A program made the translations under genes and the position numbers. Below the pieces are notes generated by a model, which saw nothing but the letters and a program-made list of their open reading frames with translations, made no database searches and was not told where the DNA came from. A stretch of DNA of 64,000 bases, from contig JBCCHB010000043.1 of assembly GCA_039028975.1 (NCBI GenBank), positions 1-64,000 on the forward strand, in the 5' to 3' direction. This document shows positions 33,875-41,473 of the stretch, piece after piece; positions within the stretch are counted from its first letter, which is position 1; the number at the start of each line of letters is the position of its first letter. This DNA comes from JAHBNG01 sp039028975 (GTDB lineage Bacteria; Chloroflexota; Anaerolineae; Caldilineales; Caldilineaceae).

Positions 33875-36703
33875 ATGGCAAGGAGTAGTCGAAAACGCTC
33901 ACGGATGGTACCGATTCTATCTGGCGTTGTCTCTGCACTAACCCTACTGGTTGGTGTTGTGGGTGGCTTGGTTGCGGCAGATATCCAAGCGCCTGCATTG
34001 GCCAATTACCGTCCATGGGTCTGGGGACTCTTTGCCATCTCTTCAATTATTCTGGTTGGCTGGGCTATTTGGGAGCGTGTCCAGTCGGATGCTGATGTTT
34101 CGAGCGCCGGGACTACTTTGGCTGCTAATCAAGCCTACACCGAACTTCGCCAAAAATATCTCTCCACAATCCTTGAACGTTTTCAATACTTGCCTTTACG
34201 AGGCATTGACTTTAAGACGGCCAGCGCTGAGACCGGCGAAGATGAGCGTTTGCGGCTGGCAGATGTCTATATTCAGCTCAATACGACTTCCAAAGACGAT
34301 TCGACTGGTGACAAGAAAGGAGGTTCTCAGAGAACCGAACTCGCGGACCTGTTGGATGCTTCTGCCAACGAGGCCAGACCTCTTTCTGCGCTAAAGGCAC
34401 TCATCCATACCCAACATATGGTGTTGTTAGGTGACCCTGGCGGCGGAAAATCTACCTTTGTCAATCACGTTGCGTTTTGCTTGGCCAACCACGAGTTAGA
34501 GTCGGATCGTACATGGTTGGAGCGCCTCCACGGATGGCCCGACAGGTGGCGGCAGATTCTACCGGTCCCGATTGTCTTGCGAGAGGTTGCTGCTTGGCTC
34601 CAGGAGACCGAGCAGGAACAGCAGGGAGTGGGTCTTTTTCGTGCCTATTTGGCATACTGGTTAACTCGCGAAGGGCTAGAAGCATTTTACGATGTGCTAC
34701 GCGATTGCTTGACAAGCGGTAAGGCCCTCCTTCTGCTTGACGGGTTGGACGAAGTGCCCCTTGTGGATGGTGCCATTAACCGGATTAAGAGGATGATAGG
34801 CGATTTGCTGCGCGCCTACAAGCATACATCCATTATCGTTACCTGTCGTGTGCTTAGCTATCAGGATCCCCGTTGGAAACTCAATGAGCGAGATTGGACC
34901 CGATTTGAACTGGCCAAACTCAATCAAGAGCAGATCGACGGCTTTATCAAAGCATGGCATGGACAGCTTGCGATCGTTAAGGTCGTCACCAATCCCGATG
35001 CGTTGAACGCCAAGTTGAGTCAAGCTGTGTGCCGCACAGATTTAGCGAGGCTGGCCCGTAACCCACTCCTCCTGACCGTGATGGCCCTGGTTCACACTCA
35101 CAAAGGAGAGTTGCCGGATGCCCGTGCCGTCCTTTATGAGGATGTGGTCGAGCTGTTGCTGTGGCGTTGGGATGCGATCCGCTACTCCGATGCTCAGGGC
35201 AACGAAAGAACGTGGCGTCAACTCCTCCAAAGCGTGAATTTGAATGATGACGATGTCAAGGAGACCCTATGGCAGTTGGCATACAGTGCCCATATGGAGG
35301 CAAGCGCCCAAGACGATTCTGAGACCACTGCGGATATCCTAGAGCAAGATCTATTAGAAGGGCTGCGTGAATTGCATCCGCAGGCGCAGTGGGACCGACC
35401 CGAGTCGCTCAAGTGGGCCGCTATGTTGGTCGAAATCATTAAGTTGCGGGCTGGCCCGCTGGTTGAGACGCGTCCCCAAGTCTATAGCTTTCCTCACCGT
35501 ACTTTTCAGGAATATCTGGCTGGGTGTCATTTAAGCCAACTGCCCGATTTTGCCACTGAAAGCGTGGGCCTCTCCCAGCAGGGTACCTACTGGCACGAGG
35601 CGATAAAGCTAGCCATTGGCCGTCTGGTCCACCATAATCGGGACATCGATAAATCTCTTATGCTTGTGAGCGAACTTTGCCCCGCCAACCCACCGCAAGA
35701 GAGCGACGCCAATGGCTGGCGGCAGACCGGCCTAGCTGGCGAATGTCTGCTGGAAATTGGCATCGCCCGAGCGACTCGTAGACGGTCAACTGGAGAAGAG
35801 ATAGCGGCCCGATTGCAGGAGCGTCTGCCCCAAGCCATGACCATTGACGTGCTGGAACCCCGCGAAAGAGTTGAGAGCGGCAACGTCCTCAGTCGGGTTG
35901 GCGACCCCCGCAACCTAACCGAACTGATTCCCATCCCTGGCGGCCTCTTCATCATGGGGACCAGCGATGAGGAAGAAGAGGCGGCAATTGAATCATATCT
36001 TACTGTGTTCAAGGAAGGTGACTTTTGGGCACCTGATAAAGCACGTGATGCAATGCAACGAGAAAAACCTCAATACCCAGTTGACCTCCCCGACTTCTCC
36101 ATTGCCAAATACCCGGTTACCAATGCTCAATACGAGGCGTTTGTAGTCGCCACCAACCACACCCCACCTCAACACTGGCCGGACCAGCAGCCGTCTGCTG
36201 ACCTGCGCAACCATCCTGTTGTCTACGTCTCCTGGGACGACGCTGTGGCCTACTGTCAATGGCTGACGGAGAGCAACCCAGAACACGGGGAAGTCCGCCT
36301 GCCCAGCGAAGCCGAATGGGAGAAGGCGGCCAGAGGCAGAGACAAACGCCTCTATCCCTGGCCGGGGGGCTTTGACGTAGCCAAATGTAATGCTGGCGAA
36401 ACGGGCATCAACGGCACCAGCTCCGTGGGTCTCTTCCCCACAGGAGTCAGCCCCTACGGATGCCTGGATATGGCAGGCAACGTATTGGAGTGGTGTAGCA
36501 GTGAATATCGTGATTATCCGTATATAGCCGATGATGGGCGGGAAGAGTTGACTGCGCGTAGTCGTTGTGTGTTACGCGGTGGCGCTTTCAGCGACTCTCG
36601 TATTGGCGTGCGTTGTGCGTTCCGCTACGCCCGCGGTCCTGACTTTATGCTCAGCGGTGTCGGTTTTCGTGTTGTGCGCCGTGAAACGGCGAGGAGTAAT
36701 TGA
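33875..36703 (+). CDS. membrane NACHT NTPase with C-terminal FGE/C-type-lectin domain (DGR-target-like)
   Basis: The unspliced frame encodes 942 residues. Two membrane helices lie at about 12-35 and 48-65. The NACHT domain has Walker A LLGDPGGGKSTFVNH (186-193) and Walker B ALLLLDGLDEVP (about 284-294). A helical linker follows to about 670, then an FGE-sulfatase/C-type-lectin domain from about 680 (LIPIPGGLFIMGTSD, VVYVSWDDAVAYCQWL, RLPSEAEWEKAARG, CLDMAGNVLEWC). The two catalytic cysteines of true FGE are absent, so this is a binding fold. Residues 899-933 look like a DGR variable region. A group II intron begins at 36674, after residue 933. Splicing would give a 938-residue protein ending GFRVASPGC. 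NACHT-lectin proteins are thought to act in conflict or defence signalling. Confidence 0.85.
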   Translation: MARSSRKRSRMVPILSGVVSALTLLVGVVGGLVAADIQAPALANYRPWVWGLFAISSIILVGWAIWERVQSDADVSSAGTTLAANQAYTELRQKYLSTILERFQYLPLRGIDFKTASAETGEDERLRLADVYIQLNTTSKDDSTGDKKGGSQRTELADLLDASANEARPLSALKALIHTQHMVLLGDPGGGKSTFVNHVAFCLANHELESDRTWLERLHGWPDRWRQILPVPIVLREVAAWLQETEQEQQGVGLFRAYLAYWLTREGLEAFYDVLRDCLTSGKALLLLDGLDEVPLVDGAINRIKRMIGDLLRAYKHTSIIVTCRVLSYQDPRWKLNERDWTRFELAKLNQEQIDGFIKAWHGQLAIVKVVTNPDALNAKLSQAVCRTDLARLARNPLLLTVMALVHTHKGELPDARAVLYEDVVELLLWRWDAIRYSDAQGNERTWRQLLQSVNLNDDDVKETLWQLAYSAHMEASAQDDSETTADILEQDLLEGLRELHPQAQWDRPESLKWAAMLVEIIKLRAGPLVETRPQVYSFPHRTFQEYLAGCHLSQLPDFATESVGLSQQGTYWHEAIKLAIGRLVHHNRDIDKSLMLVSELCPANPPQESDANGWRQTGLAGECLLEIGIARATRRRSTGEEIAARLQERLPQAMTIDVLEPRERVESGNVLSRVGDPRNLTELIPIPGGLFIMGTSDEEEEAAIESYLTVFKEGDFWAPDKARDAMQREKPQYPVDLPDFSIAKYPVTNAQYEAFVVATNHTPPQHWPDQQPSADLRNHPVVYVSWDDAVAYCQWLTESNPEHGEVRLPSEAEWEKAARGRDKRLYPWPGGFDVAKCNAGETGINGTSSVGLFPTGVSPYGCLDMAGNVLEWCSSEYRDYPYIADDGREELTARSRCVLRGGAFSDSRIGVRCAFRYARGPDFMLSGVGFRVVRRETARSN
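36569..36673 (+). other. DGR-like variable region at the end of the lectin domain
   Basis: It encodes VLRGGAFSDSRIGVRCAFRY, then ARGPDFMLSGVGFRV. The fixed frame (RGGxF ... VRCAFR ... P ... GFRV) is that of DGR lectin targets. The positions usually Asn-coded in the template hold mixed residues (S, S, I, G, Y, A, G, F, L, S). Nearly all these codons end in C or T, as expected if AAY codons in a template had been changed at adenines. No template repeat is in the window. Confidence 0.6.
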
Positions 36704-37207
36704 TTTTGGAGAAATCTGTGGTCAGGTATCAAAAAAGACCACAAGTCGAACCAAGTTAGCGTCGATGGAAACAGAGGCGTGAACATAGCATCTTGGTAAA
36801 GCGGCACCCAGGGGGTACCCGGTAAGACTGGAGACTTGCAAGAAGAGCCCGCAACGGCTGGTAAATAAGGCAAAAGCTATACAGCTTGAAGTCTAGTGAC
36901 CAAGGATGAAAAAACCTGTCTATGGGAAGCCCAGTTGAAACCCATAACCTGGATGTAAGAGGCTTAGAAACTCGGAGCCGCTTAGAGATACCCGCCAGGA
37001 CTACGCCTCAACGAGAGGTGGCAAGGTGACGAACGGACTGCCTAAGTTTACCTAGAGACGTTCTCCTCGCACGGAACACGGGATGGCCTAAGTGACGAGA
37101 GTCATAAGGTCACGGAATGCCCGTAGTAGTCAGAGTTGGGGAAAGCCCATCACATACAAACCCATCTACTAAGGGGGAGTAGATGGCAGGCGAAGGGGCA
37201 TAGGTGA

Positions 37208-39076
37208 GTGAAATCTCAAGGAGAAGCAGAGGAAAGCGAAAGGCTTATGACCCTGAAGGTACTTGAGGTGGCCAGGAAATGGGGCCAAAAAGGTGAACGG
37301 TTAGAAAGAGTCTATCGGAAGTTGTGTGATCGAGAGTTATACCTCCATGCGTATGGGAAACTCTATGCGAACAAAGGGGCAATGACGGCGGGAACAGACC
37401 CAACGGATACAGTAGATGGGATGTCACTGGAACGAATCGAAAAAATCATTGAGCAGTTAAAGGATGATGAATATCGATGGAAGCCGGTAAAACGTAAGTA
37501 CATCAAGAAGAAAAATGGTGGTTATAGAGCGTTGGGACTGCCCGGCTGGAATGATAAGTTAGTCCAAGAGGTGATAAGAGCAATTCTTGAGGCGTATTAC
37601 GAGCCAAGATTCTCAAAGCATTCTCATGGATTTCGTCCAGGTCGTGGATGCCATACTGCATTGTTGGAAATCCATAACAAATGGAATGGGGTGAAGTGGT
37701 TCATCGAAGGAGACATAGAAGGTTGCTATGATAATATCGACCATGCTCTGCTCCTGGAGATTCTGGGAAGAGATATGCCAGATGGTAGATTTCTGAAACT
37801 CATGCGAGAGATGTTGAGCGTGGGTTATGCAGAAGAGTGGCAATGTCGAGAGAGTTATTCTGGCGTCCCCCAAGGGGGTGTTATTAGCCCCATCTTAAGT
37901 AATATCGTGCTAAATGAATTAGACCAGTACGTAGAGAGGGAGCTGATACCGAAGTATACCAGAGGACGACAAAGGAGTAACAACCCAGCCTACATTGCTG
38001 TAAAGGATAAAAGGGGAAGAGCAAGAGAAGCTGAAGATGTAGAGGAATTCAGAAAACTGACCCAGGAAATGCGTAAGCTTCCAAGTATCGACCCTAATGA
38101 CCCAAACTTTCGACGATTAAAGTATTGTCGATATGCCGATGATTTTATCTTAGGGTTTGCGGGTTCCAGAAGAGAAGCTGAAGAGATAAAGGAATCGATC
38201 AGCAGATTTCTCAGTCGTATCAAATTGACTCTGTCTGAAGAAAAGACAGTAATCACTCATGCGTCAACAAAGCGAGCGAAATTCTTAGGCTATGAACTAG
38301 GAGTGAGCCGAAACGATACAAAGCTTAGTCCAAGTCGTAATGACGGAGCGAAGCGAAGAAGTGTAAATGGAACGGTTCAACTCCATGTTCCGAAAAGTGT
38401 AGCAAAAGAGTGGGAGAATCGATATAGGCGACATGGAAAAGCCATCAACCGTGTAGAATTAGAGCATCATTCAGATTACGAAATCGTGATGGTTTACAAC
38501 ATAGAACTTCAGGGAATAGTCAATTATTACCTGTTGGCAACAGATGTAGCGAAAAGACTGTACCCTGTGCGCTACGCCTACATGCAATCATTGGTGAAGA
38601 CGCTAGCCCACAAACATAAAGAGAAGCCAACCTGGGTATATCGCAAATACAAGACGAAATTTAAGACAGGAATGACAGGGTTAGCAGTCACAATTCCACG
38701 AGAGCCACCTCAAAAGCCACTGGCTGCCCGATTTGGCGCCAAACCGATTCGCCGTGACAAAAGTGTCAAGATAAATGATGTAAAACCTACGACCAACTTC
38801 AGCGGCAATGAGTTGATTCGTAGATTACTTGCTAATACTTGTGAACTGTGTGGCTCGCATGAGAATATCGAAGTCCATCATGTGCGTAAAGTAGCGGACA
38901 TTAAGAAGAGATACAAGGGGCGCAAAGACCCGCCTCAATGGGCAGTATTCATGATGAAACGCAACAGAAAAACGGTAATCGTTTGCCGTACATGCCACCA
39001 GAAAATCACGAAAGGCAGATATGATGGTCCCAAAGTGGTTGAAAGCTCACTGGAAAGCGAAGTGCTGGGAAACTAG
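37208..39076 (+). CDS. ltrA: group II intron reverse transcriptase/maturase with HNH endonuclease
   Basis: The 622-residue protein has the RT domain (RALGLPGWNDKLVQEVIRAIL, HGFRPGRGCHTALLEI, FIEGDIEGCYDNIDH, GVPQGGVISPILSNIVLNELD, and the catalytic YADD in CRYADDFILGF). The maturase domain X follows at about residues 420-520. The C-terminal HNH endonuclease has CELCGSHENIEVHHV and later VCRTCHQKITKG. It should splice the intron RNA, copy it into DNA and cut the target strand. The start is a GTG at 37208 with AAGGGG upstream; an ATG at 37247 is an alternative. All key residues are present. The stop codon lies inside the domain V hairpin. Confidence 0.93.
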   Translation: MKSQGEAEESERLMTLKVLEVARKWGQKGERLERVYRKLCDRELYLHAYGKLYANKGAMTAGTDPTDTVDGMSLERIEKIIEQLKDDEYRWKPVKRKYIKKKNGGYRALGLPGWNDKLVQEVIRAILEAYYEPRFSKHSHGFRPGRGCHTALLEIHNKWNGVKWFIEGDIEGCYDNIDHALLLEILGRDMPDGRFLKLMREMLSVGYAEEWQCRESYSGVPQGGVISPILSNIVLNELDQYVERELIPKYTRGRQRSNNPAYIAVKDKRGRAREAEDVEEFRKLTQEMRKLPSIDPNDPNFRRLKYCRYADDFILGFAGSRREAEEIKESISRFLSRIKLTLSEEKTVITHASTKRAKFLGYELGVSRNDTKLSPSRNDGAKRRSVNGTVQLHVPKSVAKEWENRYRRHGKAINRVELEHHSDYEIVMVYNIELQGIVNYYLLATDVAKRLYPVRYAYMQSLVKTLAHKHKEKPTWVYRKYKTKFKTGMTGLAVTIPREPPQKPLAARFGAKPIRRDKSVKINDVKPTTNFSGNELIRRLLANTCELCGSHENIEVHHVRKVADIKKRYKGRKDPPQWAVFMMKRNRKTVIVCRTCHQKITKGRYDGPKVVESSLESEVLGN

Positions 39077-39088
39077 CATGCTTCGTTT
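39055..39088 (+). ncRNA. group II intron domain V
   Basis: The 34-nt hairpin has lower stem AAGCGAAG/CTTCGTTT (8 bp with one G-U), a two-base bulge TG, upper stem TGCTGG/CTAGCA (6 bp) and a GAAA tetraloop. It contains the AGC catalytic triad. Its length and geometry match the conserved domain V. It overlaps the last codons and the stop of the maturase gene. A probable domain VI helix (GAGTT 39098-39102 with AACTC 39124-39128) follows. Confidence 0.85.
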
Positions 39089-39146
39089 GGCGGGGGGGAG
39101 TTGGAAAAGTGCTTCTTGAAAGTAACTCGCTGGTTCTCTACCCGAC

Positions 39147-39607
39147 GCGTCCCCTGGCTGTTGAGCTTTCTGTCCTCTCTGTCAGGCGCTCCCTGAGCTT
39201 GTCGAAGGGCAGTGCCCGCACTCTGGCCTCTGGTTGGTGATGCGTGGGGAAGAGATTGTCGATGGTGGGAGGTGGCGCGCGGCCGGAACAGACATTTCAG
39301 GATAGGACAATCGTAGGTGCGGTCCCCAGTTTCCTGAGGACAAGCTTGTAACTGCACAAACATGGAACCCCCCGTCGCTTCTTTTGAAAAGGAGTGGTCT
39401 ACTACATTTGCGCAGCTAAAAACAGCGCCTACGACAGAGGCGCTTAATGTTGCGTGGCTTATCGTGCACTGCAATCTGTATTGTTGCTTGAATTTCGACG
39501 GTTTAGAATTAGACGATTGTAGCCCGTCCTTGTAGGGCGGTGAGCACCAATAAACCCGTGAGTTTCTCTTGGAACTGCTCGTGTGGTCGCAAACCGCACC
39601 TACGTCA
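39147..39607. other. second exon tail of the NACHT-FGE gene and intergenic repeat DNA
   Basis: 39147-39164 reads GCG TCC CCT GGC TGT TGA and would complete the spliced NACHT-FGE protein with ASPGC. Behind it no convincing gene is seen. CGTAGGTGCGGT (39312-39323) and ACCGCACCTACG (39593-39604) are perfect 12-bp inverted repeats bounding 293 bp, a possible non-autonomous element. A CCCTGAGCTTGTCGAAGGG-type word lies at 39190-39208. Confidence 0.55.
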
Positions 39608-40555
39608 TCAAGCAACCCGACTGAGCAACGCTTCACCCCGTAGCCCGGCCAGTAAATTGTCTGTGGTTCGCTGGACCATGGCCTTGCGCGTGCGCAGGGT
39701 GGCGCTGCCCAGGTGGGGCGCGATAATGACGTTTTCTAAAGTCAGGAGCGGATTGTCTCGGGGCAGTGGCTCTGGCTCGGTCACATCCAGCGCCGCGGCC
39801 CAGATGGTCTTGTTGCGTAGGGCATCGACCAGGGCATCGTGCTGTACCACGCCTCCCCGGGCTAGGTTGATGAGGATAGCGCTGGACTTCATTTGGGCCA
39901 GCTCAGCCGCACCAATCATGCCTCGGGTCTCTGGCGTGAGGGGCATGTTGAGGGTTACAAAGTCGGCCTCTTTCAACAGCTCTGGCAGGGTAGCGTAGGA
40001 GACGTTCAGGGCTGCTTCGGCCTCCAGATCCCGGTTGCGGTTGTGGTAGAGCACCTTCATATCGAATCCGCTGGCTCGGCGGGCCACCTCTTTGCCAATG
40101 CGCCCCATGCCGATAATGCCCAAGGTCGAGCCATAGATTTCCTGACCGTGATGTAGATCGGGGTTATAGTGCAAAAAATCAGGTCCAATGGCATACTGAT
40201 GGCCAATGACCACGTTGCGGGCCGCGGCCATAAGCAGGGTGAAGGTCATATCCGCGGTGGCACCATCTACGAAGCCAGGCGTATTGCCGACGGGAATGCC
40301 GCGAGCCTTGGCCGCCTCCAAGTCAATATGGTCCACGCCCACGCCAAAGTTGCTGATGACCCGACAGTTGGGCATAGAATTCATCACCTCACCAGTGATG
40401 TGGGGATGGCCATAGACAAAGAAGCCCTCTGCCTCCTGAAGTACTGCCGGATCATTGGGTTCATCATTGTACCACCGCTTCACGTCACAGTAGGGGGTCA
40501 GCGTATCGAGCACTTTGGGGACAAGGTCTGCATTGGATACAATTTTGTAGGTCAT
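39608..40555 (-). CDS. D-isomer-specific 2-hydroxyacid dehydrogenase
   Basis: The 315-residue protein has the family layout. The NAD-binding motif is GSTLGIIGMGRIGKEVARRA (about 140-160) with the phosphate region YHNRNRD. Catalytic residues are Arg in INLARGGVV, Glu in DVTEPEPLP and His in IAPHLGSAT. NISNFGVGVDHIDLEAAKARGI-like wording and TPGFVDGATADMTFTLL fit glyoxylate/hydroxypyruvate reductases (GhrB-like). It would reduce a 2-oxoacid with NAD(P)H. The ATG at 40555 is preceded by AAAGGAGATCCCCA, a good ribosome binding site. It is a single gene on the minus strand. Confidence 0.9.
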   Translation of the reverse strand: MTYKIVSNADLVPKVLDTLTPYCDVKRWYNDEPNDPAVLQEAEGFFVYGHPHITGEVMNSMPNCRVISNFGVGVDHIDLEAAKARGIPVGNTPGFVDGATADMTFTLLMAAARNVVIGHQYAIGPDFLHYNPDLHHGQEIYGSTLGIIGMGRIGKEVARRASGFDMKVLYHNRNRDLEAEAALNVSYATLPELLKEADFVTLNMPLTPETRGMIGAAELAQMKSSAILINLARGGVVQHDALVDALRNKTIWAAALDVTEPEPLPRDNPLLTLENVIIAPHLGSATLRTRKAMVQRTTDNLLAGLRGEALLSRVA

Positions 40556-40573
40556 TGGGGATCTCCTTTATTT

Positions 40574-40718
40574 AGCAAGTCAGCAGTTCAGCGAGTCAGC
40601 AGTTCAGCGAGTCAGCAGGTTAGCGAGTCAGCAGGTTAGCAAGTCAGCAGTTCAGCGAGCCAGCAGGTTAGCAAGTCAGCGGGTCGGCGGGTCAGCGGGT
40701 CAGCGGGTCAGCGGGTCG
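40574..40718. repeat. short tandem repeat array (CAGCAGTTCAGCGAGT type)
   Basis: A run of 8-bp words (AGCAAGTC, AGCAGTTC, AGCGAGTC, AGCGGGTC) repeats head to tail for about 145 bp upstream of the dehydrogenase. The right end drifts into pure (GGGTCAGC) units. Nothing else was recognised in 40556-40907 apart from the ribosome binding site of the next gene (GGAGAGAACAG). Confidence 0.8.
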
Positions 40719-40907
40719 AGTGCGTTGCACTGTTCAGAGAAAGGTTCAAGCGCCCATCTGCAATTGAACAGGGCGACCCACTCTTGCGCCCCCAAACTAA
40801 AAAGCACCCTAGCCTCAACTGGCAGTTGTCTGGGATCTGGTTTTTGTGCTACCATTGACGGTATACATGGATTCTGTAACCGAGTATGACAATTCTGGAG
40901 AGAACAG

Positions 40908-41279
40908 ATGAAAAAATTATTTCGATTTCTATTTACTGTTGCCATTTTGGGCGTCATCGTCTATGTTGTCAAAAATATGATAGCCCCAAAATCAAATGAA
41001 TTCGCTTCGGCGGGAAAGGGAGATGGGGTTATGCCCACCAATGTTGGCAGTGCTCTAGATGACAAACCACTGGGTGGCGATGTGAGTGAAGAACTGCTCA
41101 AAATTCTGGTCTGCCCGGAGGATAAAGGAGCGCTGGAACTGGTTGAGGGAGGCACCTACTTGCTCAATCCTCGCAATGGATATCGCTACCCCATCCGCGG
41201 GGGAATTCCTGTGATGCTCATCGAAGAAGGCAAAAAGAATCGACTAGAGGAATCTGCTTCGCCCAACGGCCAAGCGTAA
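40908..41279 (+). CDS. Trm112-like domain protein with N-terminal membrane anchor
   Basis: The 123-residue protein has one N-terminal hydrophobic helix (FRFLFTVAILGVIVYVVKNMI) and a flexible linker. A Trm112/UPF0434-type domain follows at about residues 60-110 (LLKILVCPEDKGALELVEGG, YLLNPRNGYRYPIRGGIPVMLIEEG). Free bacterial Trm112-like proteins are about 60 residues and cytosolic, so the membrane anchor is an addition. In eukaryotes and archaea Trm112 activates methyltransferases; the bacterial role is poorly known. GGAGAGAACAG precedes the ATG. Confidence 0.8.
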   Translation: MKKLFRFLFTVAILGVIVYVVKNMIAPKSNEFASAGKGDGVMPTNVGSALDDKPLGGDVSEELLKILVCPEDKGALELVEGGTYLLNPRNGYRYPIRGGIPVMLIEEGKKNRLEESASPNGQA

Positions 41280-41314
41280 GTTTGAGCGTTACATAGAGTC
41301 TCTCGGAGGAGGCA

Positions 41315-41398
41315 CAGAGTGACACAGAGAAAGACTTAATAGAGAAGAAATATCTCAGCGAATCTCTGTGAGAACCCGGTGAATCTCTGTGTCATCGC
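41315..41398. repeat. imperfect inverted repeat of CACAGAG words
   Basis: TGACACAGAGA (41320-41330) is answered by TCTCTGTGTCA around 41384-41395, with further CTCTGTGAG words between. No gene is present in 41280-41473. The structure may end the Trm112-like transcript or be a dispersed repeat. Confidence 0.4.
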
Positions 41399-41473
41399 GA
41401 CTCAGTGTAATGAGCAAATCAAACGGCCCAGCCCACGCTTGGCCAAACATAGAAAGGAGAGCCAAGTGCTCTT

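Larger units (their letters stand above)
36674..39146 (+). mobile_element. group II intron with maturase, inserted in the NACHT-FGE gene
   Basis: The 5' end GTGCGCC (36674-36680) is the bacterial group II consensus and is followed by a CGCCGT-GAA-ACGGCG hairpin. Exon sequences just before it pair exactly with intron loops: IBS1 CGTGTT (36668-36673) with EBS1 AACACG (37075-37080), and IBS2 GGTTTT (36662-36667) with EBS2 AAAACC (36911-36916). The maturase lies in domain IV, domain V is at 39055-39088, and the 3' end CTACCCGAC closes at 39146. The intron falls on a codon boundary. About 530 nt of structured RNA precede the ORF. All parts look intact, so it is probably splicing-competent. The 3' boundary is judged by consensus and by the sensible spliced reading frame. 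Confidence 0.88.

Noticed and set aside
33875..36703. a formylglycine-generating enzyme for the sulfatase
   Set aside because: The two active-site cysteines of true FGE are absent and the domain is fused to a membrane NACHT module.
39073..39636. 187-codon minus-strand frame behind the intron
   Set aside because: It overlaps domain V/VI of the intron, an inverted repeat and the end of the dehydrogenase gene. The protein has no recognisable feature and no ribosome binding site.
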